A DNA stretch of 64,000 bases from Bin5 sp965232575 (GCA_965232575.1 CBDDPZ010000009.1:1240001-1304000), one strand, 5' to 3'; counted from the stretch's first letter, positions 34,063 to 43,175 are shown. Program-made: numbers and translations. Notes: generated from the letters alone by a model not told the origin.

Positions 34063-34773
34063 TTATTGCGGAATGCAATGAGATTTCACGGTAGGTTGCA
34101 GGCAACATTGAAGTCCAGTCAATGCGGTGCAGATTTGTAATGGAGAGCGCTCCACGGTCACATTGAATGCTGACAGCAGACGGAGCAGGTCGGCGGCCGA
34201 GAGCCCCATCACGCAGGCGGAGCAGCCTGTAAGGGATTCAACGGGGCGGAACTTCTGATGCTGGACAGCATAGGCACCTGCCTTGTCCAGAGGATCCCCG
34301 GTTGCCACGTACGCGGCAATCTCATCGTCGCTGTAGAAACGCATTCTTACGGTCGTCGTGTTGATCAGGCTGCGCTTGCGTTTCAATTCCCCGTTGGCAT
34401 AAAGGGCGACGGCAATTGCGGAATGGACCTGGTGGGAGCGGGCGCGAAGCCGTATCAGCATGGCACGCGCTTCGTCGGAGCCGGCGGGCTTGCCAAAAAC
34501 CTCGCCATCGACGGCCACTACAGTATCGGCGCCGATTACGAGCATTTCGTGCGGCGGGTCAGATTCTGTTTCGTCCGGATTTGCGGTGAGGCGTCTGCCC
34601 ACGGTCAGGGCTTTGGCGAGGGCTAGCCGCTCCACCAACTCGGCTGGTAACTCGTTGGGAGAAGGCGACTCATCGATATCCGCGGAATCGGCCAGAAAGG
34701 GGATGCCGAGTTCGTGGAAGAACTGGTGCCTGCGGGGACTTTTAGAGGCAAGAATTACTTTGGGGGCGTTCAT
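34063..34773 (-). CDS. maf: Maf family nucleoside triphosphate pyrophosphatase
   Basis: 236 residues from the ATG at 34773 (MNAPKVILASKSPRR), the family's normal start; the frame extends 17 codons further. Maf proteins hydrolyse non-canonical or excess nucleotides (dTTP, UTP, m7GTP) to monophosphates. Conserved pieces are ASKSPRRHQFF, the VIGADTVVAVDGEVFGKP catalytic segment (Asp as base), the HQVHSAIAV segment and GDPLDKAGAYAVQ. The C-terminal 40 residues run past the usual end (typical length about 190-205) into a Cys-rich, non-conserved tail. Convergence with rsgA is tandem, 59 bases apart. Confidence 0.92.
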   Translation of the reverse strand: MNAPKVILASKSPRRHQFFHELGIPFLADSADIDESPSPNELPAELVERLALAKALTVGRRLTANPDETESDPPHEMLVIGADTVVAVDGEVFGKPAGSDEARAMLIRLRARSHQVHSAIAVALYANGELKRKRSLINTTTVRMRFYSDDEIAAYVATGDPLDKAGAYAVQHQKFRPVESLTGCSACVMGLSAADLLRLLSAFNVTVERSPLQICTALTGLQCCLQPTVKSHCIPQ

Positions 34774-35248
34774 AAGCGCAATAGGGAAACATAAAGAAAT
34801 GTTTGGCGGCCGACTTTGAGCCATTCACATGCTGTGGGAGCGTTCCTCGAAGGGAGCGCCGTGGATCAGAATTATGTCCTCGGGGACCCGACTCGCACTG
34901 CTATGGGCAAGCGACTGTGAGGGCGAAGCGCCACAGTCTATTCTAAGAGCAGGCCGGGAGTTCGCAAAAAACCTTGTATGACTTGCCATTGGGGTTATGC
35001 AGGAGGCGGCTACTTCAGGCACTGCGCAGATTTCTCAGATATTGGCGGTGAATTCTTGCTGGTGACCTTGCCGCAAGGTATGATTGTCTGGCCGGTCAGA
35101 AACCGTACCGGTTTCCTCTGGGCATGCTGGCGAGCCGGGCCCCCATCGGTCGCCAAGAGGCCGCTCTTGTAGCTGGCCGATGCGCTGTAGAACCAGCTTG
35201 CAGGTGATGTTGCAATCTTTCACAACCAATTGTGTCAGGAGTCAGTCA
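34774..35248. other. Divergent intergenic region between maf and a Gfo/Idh gene
   Basis: 475 bases, no gene supported. A hairpin at 34913-34938 (GACTGTG with CACAGTC, inner GGCG/CGCC around AAG) stands in the middle. A promoter for the plus-strand gene is at 35056-35084. The remainder has no coding signal on either strand. Confidence 0.5.
35056..35084 (+). promoter_or_regulatory. Promoter with a perfect dyad in its spacer
   Basis: TTGCTG (35056-35061) and TATGAT (35079-35084) are 17 bases apart. A 15-bp dyad, ACCTTGC-C-GCAAGGT (35066-35080), fills the spacer, in the manner of MerR-family operators, although those use 19-base spacing. Predicted leader to the ATG at 35249 is about 160 bases. 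Confidence 0.5.
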
Positions 35249-36280
35249 ATGACGGAACGTCGCTCCGGCGGGGGGTCGCCCCGCGTTCGAATGGCTTTTG
35301 TCGGGTGTGGCGGCATGGCGCGTAGCCATACGCGGCGAATTCTTAAGCAGCAGGATACGACCGAGGTAAAGATGGTATGTGAGCCATCGGCCAATTCCTA
35401 TGAGGAGTTCTGCGCGCTTTTCGACGAGGCAGGCAAGACACCACCTCCGAACGAGCCCAATCTGGAAAAGCTGCTGCAGAACGGTGAACTCGACGCGGTA
35501 TTTATTATCACGCCGCATGTACTGCATTTTTCACAGGCCAAGGCGTGCCTGGAAGCGGGGCTGGACGTGTTGTTGGAAAAGCCGATGGTCATGAACTCGG
35601 AGGAGGCAGTGGAGCTGATCAAGGTCCGGGATCGAAGCAAGCGTCTACTTTCCGTGGCTTTCAACGGCAGCATGTCGCCGCAGGTACGCACCGGCACAAA
35701 GATTCTGCGGTCGGGGAAACTAGGCAGGATCCTGAATATCAGCGGTGTGGTGTGGCAGAACTGGATGTCCTTTACCACCGGCCTATGGCGCCAAGATCCG
35801 GAAGTGGCAGGGGGAGGCTTCCTGTTTGACACTGGTGCGCATATGCTCAATACTATTTCGGATTTGGCAGGAGAGGACTTTGTCGAGGTCGCGGCCTGGA
35901 TGGAAAACGAAGGGGCGCCGGTGGACATTCTTTCGGTGGTTATTGCGCGGTTGAAGTCGGGCGCGCTGGTGTCTATGAACGCAGCAGGAAACACGAATTC
36001 CGGGATCGGCTCGGACGTACGCGTGATGTGTGAGAAAGGGATGCTGCAGACAGGGATCTGGGGAGAGCGACTTCTGGTCCAGGAAATGGAGGATGAGGCG
36101 TTGATGCCGGTTGAGCTGCCTGAATCGCTTGGCACATGGCAGCAGTTTCTGCGGGTACGGGCCGGTGAGATGGAGAACCCCTGTCCACCGGAAATCGGTC
36201 TGCGCATGGCGCGACTGTGGGATGCGATAAAGGAGTCGGCCGGTCAAGGGGGAAAGCCGGTGACGATTGGCAGTTCGTGA
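35249..36280 (+). CDS. Gfo/Idh/MocA family oxidoreductase
   Basis: 343 residues from the ATG at 35249 with AGGAG eight bases upstream; the frame is open much further up without conservation. N-terminal NAD(P)-binding GCGGMARSH, then LEKPMV with the catalytic-site Lys of the EKP motif, and the C-terminal beta-sheet domain. The motif GGGFLFDTGAHMLNTISDLAG carries the Asp and His of the active site. It probably oxidises a sugar or polyol and works with the ThuA protein encoded 100 bases downstream; Gfo/Idh-ThuA pairs are common in sugar-utilisation loci. A predicted promoter with an internal dyad lies upstream. Confidence 0.9.
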   Translation: MTERRSGGGSPRVRMAFVGCGGMARSHTRRILKQQDTTEVKMVCEPSANSYEEFCALFDEAGKTPPPNEPNLEKLLQNGELDAVFIITPHVLHFSQAKACLEAGLDVLLEKPMVMNSEEAVELIKVRDRSKRLLSVAFNGSMSPQVRTGTKILRSGKLGRILNISGVVWQNWMSFTTGLWRQDPEVAGGGFLFDTGAHMLNTISDLAGEDFVEVAAWMENEGAPVDILSVVIARLKSGALVSMNAAGNTNSGIGSDVRVMCEKGMLQTGIWGERLLVQEMEDEALMPVELPESLGTWQQFLRVRAGEMENPCPPEIGLRMARLWDAIKESAGQGGKPVTIGSS

Positions 36281-36380
36281 ATCACTGGGGATAGGGGACA
36301 AGGAAACTCAGGAGCAGGAAAGCGCTTAGTTTCATGCGTCCTCTTTCCCTTTCTGTTCTAAACTACATGGAGGAGACAGG

Positions 36381-37169
36381 ATGGGAGACATCCGAGTTAC
36401 GGTCTGGAACGAGTTTCAACATGAAAATATTAATGAGTTCATCGGCGGGATATATCCCGATGGAATTCACGGAGCCATTGCCGAAGGGCTGCGTCTGCAC
36501 GGATTCAGCTCAATACGCACGGCTACGCTGGATGAGCCGGAACACGGTCTGACAGATGAAGTTCTGGCGGAAACGGACGTGTTGACCTGGTGGGGCCACC
36601 GCGCCCATGCGCAGGTTAACGATGAAGTCGTCGAGCGCGTCAAGAAACGGGTCCTGGAGGGAATGGGGCTGGTTGTTTTACACTCGGGCCATTTCTCGAA
36701 GATTTTCCGAAGCCTGATGGGCACGACGTGCAGTCTACGCTGGCGTGAGGCCGACGAGAAGGAGCGCATTTGGGTCGTCAAGCCGTCGCACCCAATTGCG
36801 CAAGGATTGCCGCCCTTTTTTGAGATTGAAGAGTGCGAGATGTATGGGGAGCTGTTCGATATCCCCACGCCGGACGACCTGGTGTTCGTCAGCTGGTTCG
36901 AGGGAGGCAATGTGTTCCGCAGCGGAGCCTGTTTCCACCGCGGCAATGGCAAGATTTTCTACTTCCGCCCCGGCCATGAGACGTACCCGATATTTCACAT
37001 GGACATTGTTCGCCACGTAATTGCAAACGGGGTACGCTGGGCGGCGCCGTCCGGGGGCCCGACGTTCCCTTACTTCCGAGAGGGCCAGTCAGGTCTCATT
37101 GCTTTCAACGAAAAGGATCCGTTGGAGACGATCGCGGAAAAGGGTTCAGTGCGAGATCGGGTCGGTTAG
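36381..37169 (+). CDS. ThuA domain protein (trehalose-utilisation type)
   Basis: 262 residues, start ATG with GGAGACAGG upstream. ThuA has a class I glutamine amidotransferase-like fold; it is associated with sugar (trehalose, sucrose) oxidation to 3-keto-sugars, but no enzyme activity is firmly assigned. Family features are VTVWNEFQHE at the start, IYPDGIHGAIAEGL, TWWGHRAHAQV, GLVVLHSGHFSKIFRSLMG and FYFRPGHETYPIFH near the end. Encoded directly after the Gfo/Idh gene on the same strand and presumably in one operon. A strong hairpin follows 56 bases after the stop. Confidence 0.9.
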   Translation: MGDIRVTVWNEFQHENINEFIGGIYPDGIHGAIAEGLRLHGFSSIRTATLDEPEHGLTDEVLAETDVLTWWGHRAHAQVNDEVVERVKKRVLEGMGLVVLHSGHFSKIFRSLMGTTCSLRWREADEKERIWVVKPSHPIAQGLPPFFEIEECEMYGELFDIPTPDDLVFVSWFEGGNVFRSGACFHRGNGKIFYFRPGHETYPIFHMDIVRHVIANGVRWAAPSGGPTFPYFREGQSGLIAFNEKDPLETIAEKGSVRDRVG

Positions 37170-37224
37170 GACAGGGACGACTCGAGCAGATTGCCCGAGG
37201 ACACCCCTAACTTAACGACAGCAG

Positions 37225-37269
37225 AAATCGGCGCTGCCTTACCCATGAATTTGGGGGCAGCGCCGATTT
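37225..37269 (+). terminator. Strong 14-bp hairpin after the ThuA gene
   Basis: AAATCGGCGCTGCC (37225-37238) pairs perfectly with GGCAGCGCCGATTT (37256-37269) around a 17-base loop. The stem ends in T's on the plus strand (GATTTG), so it may end the Gfo/Idh-ThuA transcript; it sits between that operon and the minus-strand tRNA. Confidence 0.55.
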
Positions 37270-37384
37270 GATGCGCTCGAAGAAGCCAGGTTACAGCCCG
37301 GTTTGAAATTGTCTCACCTCCGTTACAGGGGACTATCCACGGCTGGGGCGATGTAGAGGCAAAACCGGACAGGTATTTTTCAGG

Positions 37385-37457
37385 CACCCCCTGTAGGAGT
37401 CGAACCTACGACCGACGGATTAGAAGTCCGTTGCTCTATCCTCTGAGCTAAGGGGGC
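37385..37457 (-). tRNA. tRNA-Arg (anticodon UCU)
   Basis: Minus strand, 73 bases. Acceptor GCCCCCT (37457-37451) pairs with AGGGGGT (37392-37386, one G-U pair), then discriminator G at 37385 with no encoded CCA. D-arm GCTC...GAGC, anticodon stem ACGGA/TCCGT with loop CTTCTAA giving TCT, and T-arm GTAGG TTCGACT CCTAC are all intact. Reads AGA (and AGG by wobble). Confidence 0.96.
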
Positions 37458-37567
37458 ATATGGATACTCGACCGACGCTGGCCTATTTTACAGGATTTTG
37501 CGCCGGCACGGAAATTCTGACGGAAAATCAAGCGGAGACGGTCCAATCAGCCACCGACATCATTTGG

Positions 37568-38617
37568 CTATAGACCGGCGCAGGAGTCGGGTAGGCCGGA
37601 ATCGGAATTGTCGACCTGGGCGCTGTTATCGTTACTCTCCTCGTTACTTTCGTTCGTCTCGTCGCCGCCCATGAGCGACAGGTTCGCCGGCCGTTGAAGC
37701 AGGTTTCCCATGCGGACACGGGCTATGACTGCCAGTTGGGGGTTGCTGTCCGCCGCCAGTTGAAAAGTCTCCTCAAAGAGGTCAACGGCGCATACCGTAT
37801 CGCCTTTCACCTCGGCCACACCGGCCAGCAGAAAGTAGCCCTGGGGATCAGAATCGTCCAACGCAATCGCCTCGAAGCCGGCAGTACGAGCTTCCTCCAC
37901 ATCTCCAACATTTAGTTGGATAGAGCCAAGCGACCACCAGTAGGCCACGAGTTGACCGGTGGGCACCAGGGATTTTGCTTCGGCCAGCGCCTCCCTGGCG
38001 CGTTCAACCTGGCCCAATTTGCCGCGAATGACTCCTTCCCAGATCAGAAGTTCTGCGTCTGGCTGGGTGAGTTGGGACATGGCCTCCTCGATAATGACCA
38101 GAGCCTCTTCCCAACGCTCTTCAAAGGCCAATTGCTGCAACGTAGAGAGCGCTTCTGAGGCGACAACGGTATTGGGATCGGGAGGGAAGACGAAGGTGAG
38201 AAGCACCCAGACTATCACCAGCACAGCGGCGATGGATCCGAGGGAAACGCCCAATCTGCGAATCAGGCGGCGGCGTGCGGCGGCGACCACTGCGTCCAGG
38301 CGCCACCAGAACCCTTCCGCCGGCGGATTCGCCTGACGCAGTTGCTCAAGACCGCCGGCCACGTCAATTACACGAACGATGCGGCCCGCTTCGCGACGCA
38401 ATTTGCTCTGCAGGCTGCCCCAGCGCGTGTACTCGGGCCGCAGGTCTAGTCCGCCGGACTCCAACTCGGCAAATAGCTCTTCAATGCGGTCCAACAGCTG
38501 CAGGAACAGTTCAACGTTGTCGCGCCGCAACTGAACGATCATTCGTTCTGCCTCGCCAATGTCATCCCGCAGACTATTGGCAAGGCTTTGGCGCTCTTCC
38601 CGAACCGAGTAGGCCAC
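37568..38617 (-). CDS. Single-pass membrane protein with a TPR-like C-terminal domain
   Basis: 349 residues. Starts at a GTG (38617) overlapping the previous gene's stop by one base (TAGTG). Residues 1-100 are charged and helical, likely coiled coil; one membrane helix sits at about residues 123-144 (LGVSLGSIAAVLVIVWVLLTFVF). Residues 155-310 have helix-turn-helix repeats of TPR type (WEEALVIIEEAM, ERAREALAEAKSL, EEARTAGFEAIALDDSDPQGYFLLAGVAEVKG). The tail is rich in Asn, Glu, Ser and Asp. The topology suggests a cytoplasmic helical part and a TPR part outside, or the reverse. No named family recognised; translational coupling to the MBL-fold gene suggests a joint role. Confidence 0.75.
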   Translation of the reverse strand: MAYSVREERQSLANSLRDDIGEAERMIVQLRRDNVELFLQLLDRIEELFAELESGGLDLRPEYTRWGSLQSKLRREAGRIVRVIDVAGGLEQLRQANPPAEGFWWRLDAVVAAARRRLIRRLGVSLGSIAAVLVIVWVLLTFVFPPDPNTVVASEALSTLQQLAFEERWEEALVIIEEAMSQLTQPDAELLIWEGVIRGKLGQVERAREALAEAKSLVPTGQLVAYWWSLGSIQLNVGDVEEARTAGFEAIALDDSDPQGYFLLAGVAEVKGDTVCAVDLFEETFQLAADSNPQLAVIARVRMGNLLQRPANLSLMGGDETNESNEESNDNSAQVDNSDSGLPDSCAGL

Positions 38618-39639
38618 TACTGATTGGCCTCCACAGCGACAGGTGTCGGAATCAGGTTGGCTTCGGCCTGTGGCTCGTGAAGGACGTGTTCGCCGTTAGG
38701 CGGCTGCAGCGCACCGTTACCCAATTTCACGCCAGCCAACTCTTCTTCCCGCTGGATCTCACGGTATACACGATTGATGCCAGACTTTATCTGGCTCTCT
38801 ATTTTCGCTTTACGTTCGAGCGGAACAGGGAAGAGCTCCAACATTTCGCCGACCAATCCGCTCTTTGCTTCATTCTTGGTCTTTCCGGCGCGGTAGTAGT
38901 CGCGGACGCGCGCTCGTTTGAATAGAATGTACTCTTCCACTCTGTAGGTATCGTCGGGGCCGCACACCGGGCCGTGACCCGGGACCAACCGTTCGACGCC
39001 AAGGGTTCGGATGCGGCGCAGTGCATCGATCCATTCCAGAGAATCGGCCTGGGCCATGTAAGGATGCTGGTCCACCCAGAGGATGTCACCGACAAAGGCG
39101 ATCTTCTCTTCCGGCAGCCAGGCGAAGCTGGTGGCAGGTGTATGGCCGCCGGCGTAGATCAACTGTATTTCACGCCCGCCATATTTGAGGCGAGCGCAGT
39201 CGGTGAAGGTAACGTCGGGGAGGATAATTTCGATATTGGTCAACTGCTCCTGGATTTCCGGCTCCCGCTTGAAGCTGTTATAGACACGCTCCTTGAAGTT
39301 TTCGGTGTAACCGGACATCTCCTTATAAGCGCGCTCGTGGGCGATAACTGTCGTGGGCAGGAAATACTGATTGCCCAAGGCATGGCCCCGGTGGTGATCG
39401 GTGTTGAACACATAGAGAATTGGCAGGCCAGGCGCTTCTGCTTCTATCTGTTCCCGCCAGTCTTTAGCCTGTTTCGGGATCAAGGGTGTATCGATGAGGA
39501 TCAGGCCCTCGTCCGTGACGACAAATCCCGGCGTACAACCTCTGTAAAACGTATTAATAAAGAGACCCGGTGCGATCTCCTGCCTCTCACCCAGTCCCGT
39601 CACGCCTAATTTGAATGAAGTTCTACGTCTGGCTGCCAT
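38617..39639 (-). CDS. MBL-fold hydrolase-like protein with altered metal motif
   Basis: 340 residues, metallo-beta-lactamase fold. The motif that normally reads HxHxDH is NTDHHRGHALGN: Asp81 replaces the first His, His83 and His86 remain, and Gly85 replaces the Asp. Other metal positions look normal: GGHTPATS (His), FVGDILW (Asp) and VPGHGPV (His). Both metal sites may therefore be changed, or only one metal bound. The C-terminal 110 residues (from LFKRARVRDYYRAGKT) are helical and extra to the core. The stop overlaps the next gene's GTG by one base, so the two proteins are probably made together. Confidence 0.85.
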   Translation of the reverse strand: MAARRRTSFKLGVTGLGERQEIAPGLFINTFYRGCTPGFVVTDEGLILIDTPLIPKQAKDWREQIEAEAPGLPILYVFNTDHHRGHALGNQYFLPTTVIAHERAYKEMSGYTENFKERVYNSFKREPEIQEQLTNIEIILPDVTFTDCARLKYGGREIQLIYAGGHTPATSFAWLPEEKIAFVGDILWVDQHPYMAQADSLEWIDALRRIRTLGVERLVPGHGPVCGPDDTYRVEEYILFKRARVRDYYRAGKTKNEAKSGLVGEMLELFPVPLERKAKIESQIKSGINRVYREIQREEELAGVKLGNGALQPPNGEHVLHEPQAEANLIPTPVAVEANQ

Positions 39640-40244
39640 GATCGAAACCTCTCGCCCAAGTGACTTTATGGGCCGGTGAAATCATTACGCCGACATTCAG
39701 CTTCGAAGTCGTTTAGCCAATCACGGTCCTGATTCTACTCTGATAGTCTACATTTTTTAGGCTCGATCTGTCAAAGCTTGCAGGGTAATGCACCGTTTCG
39801 GATAGAAGCTGTGCATCCATAGATCTGGTGCAGTTGTTGTGAGAAAAGGAAACACCATTCCGGGCAGGGCGTCGCGGCATTGGATTGAGCGCAGGTTTCA
39901 TTTTGCTTTCTATTAGTCAGTTTCTCACCCCCATTTTCGTAGACCCACAACTAACTGTCTGGCACCTCCTGTCAATAGGTTGAGCCTATTTGGGTAATGG
40001 TCGGGCGGACTGTTGGAGACGGAAGGTGAATCATTCTCTGCGGTTGGCTCTAACTCTGACACGGTACTCCAAAGATGACGAAGCTGCCAATCTCTCTTTC
40101 GTTGCGAGAGCTGGCAGGGGAAGAACCCATGTCGGAAAGCGAGATGCGAGAATAGGCTGCTACATGCTATAATCTTTAGGTATCTGATAACGCCGCTTCA
40201 GGGTGGCGTAGGGAAGCAGTTTAGCCGCAACAGGAGGGCGGTGC
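39640..40244. other. Intergenic region between MBL and PFK genes
   Basis: 605 bases with no supported gene; the small frames on both strands have no domain or ribosome site. It contains the promoter of the phosphofructokinase gene at about 40160-40175 and presumably that of the minus-strand MBL gene. Confidence 0.5.
40165..40173 (+). promoter_or_regulatory. Extended -10 promoter of the phosphofructokinase gene
   Basis: TG-C-TATAAT at 40165-40173, a perfect extended -10. No good -35 is present 17 bases upstream, as often seen with extended -10 promoters. Predicted start about 40180, leader about 65 bases with an AGGAGG before the ATG at 40245. Confidence 0.55.
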
Positions 40245-42518
40245 ATGGCAAAGTCAGTTCGTCTTGGCGTCCTCACCAGCGGAGGCGATGCACAGGGCAT
40301 GAATGCGGCTGTGCGTTCGGCGGTGCGAGCGGCGTTGGAGCGGAGGGCCGAGGTATTTGGGATTTTCGAAGGGTTTCAGGGGATGATCGAGGGCGGCGAT
40401 CTGATACGTCCATTTACCTGGGACTCGGTTGGCGGCGTGCTGCAACAAGGGGGAACCCTACTTGGAACTGCCAGGAGCCCGGATTTTCTAAAAAGGGAAG
40501 GACGCAAGGAGGCGGTGCACAATCTGCTTCTTCAAGGCATTAACCGGTTGATTGTCATCGGCGGCGACGGCAGTTTGACGGGAGCGCAGGTCCTGCGTGA
40601 GGAGTGGCGCTCACTGCTGGAGGAGTTGGTGACCGAAGGGCGCCTGGAGCCTTCGGTTACAGAAGAGTACGGGTTTCTTGCGGTCGCGGGTCTGGTGGGT
40701 TCGATTGATAATGACATGTTCGGAACGGACCTGTCGATCGGTACGGACTCCGCCCTGCACCGCATCACCGAAGCACTTGATGCCATCACCAGCACGGCGG
40801 CCAGTCACCAACGCGCCTTTGTGGTCGAGGTGATGGGGCATCACTGCGGCCACCTGGCGCTGATGGGCGCGCTGGCTTCGGGGGCCGATTTCGCGCTTAT
40901 CCCTGAGAGCCCGCCCAATCTGGATGAGTGGGAAGAGAGGATGTGCTCAATCTTGCGCACGGGCCGTGAGATGGGGCGGCGCGACAGTATTGTGGTGGTA
41001 GCGGAGGGAGCGCAGGATCGTCATGGCAACGCAATTTCCAGCGCCTATGTTGAAGAGGTGCTGACCAAGTATCTGGGGGAAGAGGCGCGGGTGACGGTTC
41101 TAGGTCACGTGCAACGGGGTGGTTCTCCCAGCGCTTCTGATCGAGTCATGGCGACGTTACTGGGGGCGGCGGCGGCCGAAGCCGTCTTGAACGCCAAACC
41201 GAGTGACGAATCCGTACTGATTGGGATAGAGAACAACAAGATCGTTCACAGCGCCTTGACGGAGTGCGTGGATCAGACGCTCAAAGTAGGCAGATGTATC
41301 CACGAATGCAGATTCGATGAGGCGATGGAGTACCGGGGCAAGGCCTACAGGGACTCCTTCCGCATACTGCGAACATTGATTCGCGCCAACCCCCGGCCGC
41401 CGCAGCCCAACAAGCGACGATTACGGGTTGCAGTCATGACAGGAGGGGCACCGGCGCCGGGAATGAACGCGGCGACGCGCGCCGTCGTGCGCATGTTGGA
41501 GGACAACGGCCACATCCCTCTCGGTGTCAAGTGGGGCTTTCGGGGCCTGATCGACGACGACATCCAAGAGATGAACTGGATGACCGTCAACGGCTGGGCG
41601 CCGACTGGGGGATCGGAACTGGGAAGCAGCCGGAAGACCCCGGAGGGCGCGGAGCTGTACGCGGCGGCGCAGGTGCTGGAAAAGCATCGAGTGGATGCAA
41701 TCGTCATGATTGGAGGCTGGGCCGGGTATCACGCTGTACACCGACTATACGAAGAGCGGCACAACTTTCCAGCGTTCGATATACCACTGATCTGCATTCC
41801 CGCCAGCATCAACAACAACCTGCCGGGCTCGGAGTTGAGTATCGGCGCGGACACCGCCCTGAATAACATTGTTGAGGTGGTAGACAAGATCAAGCAGTCT
41901 GCGGTGGCCTTGAACCGGTGTTTCATTGTCGAAGTGATGGGCCGTTACTGCGGCTACCTGGCCCTAATGAGCGCCATCGCGACGGGGGCGGAACGCGTCT
42001 ATTTGCACGAGGAAGGGATAACGCTTAAGGACCTCGAACGTGATATCGAGTTGTTGAAGCAGGGATTTCAGCAGGGAAAACGTCTGGGGTTGATGATACG
42101 CAACGAAACAGCCAACTCCTTCTACACTACCTCATTCATCGCCGCGCTTTTCGACGAAGAGGGCGGCGATCTATTTGAGGTGCGCCAGTCAATACTGGGA
42201 CACCTGCAACAAGGCGGCAACCCGTCCCCGTTCGACCGCATCCTAGCCGCGCGCCTTGCCTGGGAGGCGGTGCAGAGAATTGAAGAAACGGCGAGCCGCC
42301 CGGGGGCGAAAAGCTATTCAGAGGTAGGGGCCGTCTGTTTGGGGATTCAGGAAGGCGACGTAAATGCTACCCCGCTCTATCGGATTCCCCGGCTGATGGA
42401 CGAAGTACATCAACGTCCTCTTGAGCAGTGGTGGATGGAGCTGCGGCCCTTGGCGCGCATGTTGGCCCAACCCGGCCCGGGATTCTTTGAACAGTCGGAA
42501 TTGGGCCAGCCCGACTGA
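40245..42518 (+). CDS. pfkA: Double-length, eukaryote-like 6-phosphofructokinase (active N half, degenerate C half)
   Basis: 757 residues: two PFK domains joined at about residue 390. The N half keeps LTSGGDAQGMNAAVR, GGDGS (107-110 region) and SIDND with Asp155 as catalytic base; Gly before SIDND and GGDG indicate ATP rather than pyrophosphate. The C half keeps the fold (VMTGGAPAPGMNAATR, GADTALNNIVEVVDKIK) but has GGWAG in place of GGDGS and SINNN (Asn523) in place of the catalytic Asp. Eukaryotic PFK shows the same split, with a regulatory C half. The enzyme phosphorylates fructose-6-P in glycolysis, and the C half may bind an effector. ATG preceded by AGGAGG. Confidence 0.93.
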   Translation: MAKSVRLGVLTSGGDAQGMNAAVRSAVRAALERRAEVFGIFEGFQGMIEGGDLIRPFTWDSVGGVLQQGGTLLGTARSPDFLKREGRKEAVHNLLLQGINRLIVIGGDGSLTGAQVLREEWRSLLEELVTEGRLEPSVTEEYGFLAVAGLVGSIDNDMFGTDLSIGTDSALHRITEALDAITSTAASHQRAFVVEVMGHHCGHLALMGALASGADFALIPESPPNLDEWEERMCSILRTGREMGRRDSIVVVAEGAQDRHGNAISSAYVEEVLTKYLGEEARVTVLGHVQRGGSPSASDRVMATLLGAAAAEAVLNAKPSDESVLIGIENNKIVHSALTECVDQTLKVGRCIHECRFDEAMEYRGKAYRDSFRILRTLIRANPRPPQPNKRRLRVAVMTGGAPAPGMNAATRAVVRMLEDNGHIPLGVKWGFRGLIDDDIQEMNWMTVNGWAPTGGSELGSSRKTPEGAELYAAAQVLEKHRVDAIVMIGGWAGYHAVHRLYEERHNFPAFDIPLICIPASINNNLPGSELSIGADTALNNIVEVVDKIKQSAVALNRCFIVEVMGRYCGYLALMSAIATGAERVYLHEEGITLKDLERDIELLKQGFQQGKRLGLMIRNETANSFYTTSFIAALFDEEGGDLFEVRQSILGHLQQGGNPSPFDRILAARLAWEAVQRIEETASRPGAKSYSEVGAVCLGIQEGDVNATPLYRIPRLMDEVHQRPLEQWWMELRPLARMLAQPGPGFFEQSELGQPD

Positions 42519-42533
42519 ACCTGAGGAGGACCT

Positions 42534-43175
42534 GTGGGGCGATGCTCCTTGCAAGACTACACGTTCGTCAAATCTGAGCTCAAGCGCGCTTACGATGCCA
42601 AAGCCGAACAGAGAGACAGGAATCCTGTCCAGAAATGGAAGCAGTCGCTGTGGTCGCAATTCTTGCGGCGATTGCAGGCCGAGAATCTGGCGTCACTCCT
42701 GGAGATCGGGGCCGGTACTGGTCAGGCTGGGCGCTTCTTTCAGGAGGCGGGACTAAAGGTCGTCTGCACGGACCTGTCCCCGGAGATGGTTCGTCTGTGC
42801 CGTGGGAAGGGGCTGGAAGCTTACGAGATGGACTTTTTGCGGTTGGACTTTGCGGACGGCCAATTTGACAGTCTGTTCGCTCAGAACTGTCTCCTGCACG
42901 TGCCGAAAGCGGATTCCCCGGATGTCCTGCAAGAAATCCGGCGGGTGGTGAGGCCGGAGGGACTGCTCTTCATCGGCACGCACGGGGGACGAGACTTTGA
43001 GGGCGTGCGGGAGGAGGACAGCGATGAGCCTAAGCGCTTCTATTCGCACTATACTGATGAAAAGCTGCGGACGATCCTGGAACGTTTCTTCCAGGTGCTT
43101 TCCTTTCAGGTGATACCGACGGAAGGGCAGAGTTTTTCCGGTTTTCAGGCAGTTACGCTACGCAATCGACAGTAG
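42534..43175 (+). CDS. Class I SAM-dependent methyltransferase
   Basis: 213 residues from a GTG at 42534 with GAGGAGG upstream, 15 bases after the phosphofructokinase stop, so co-transcribed. Motif I is LLEIGAGTGQAGRFF (SAM binding), then VVCTDLSPEMVRLCR, MDFLRLDFADGQFDSLFAQNCLLHVP and EIRRVVRPEGLLFIGTHGG, the order of Methyltransf_11-type enzymes. Substrate is not indicated. The pairing with PFK is probably accidental co-transcription rather than a functional link. Confidence 0.87.
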   Translation: MGRCSLQDYTFVKSELKRAYDAKAEQRDRNPVQKWKQSLWSQFLRRLQAENLASLLEIGAGTGQAGRFFQEAGLKVVCTDLSPEMVRLCRGKGLEAYEMDFLRLDFADGQFDSLFAQNCLLHVPKADSPDVLQEIRRVVRPEGLLFIGTHGGRDFEGVREEDSDEPKRFYSHYTDEKLRTILERFFQVLSFQVIPTEGQSFSGFQAVTLRNRQ

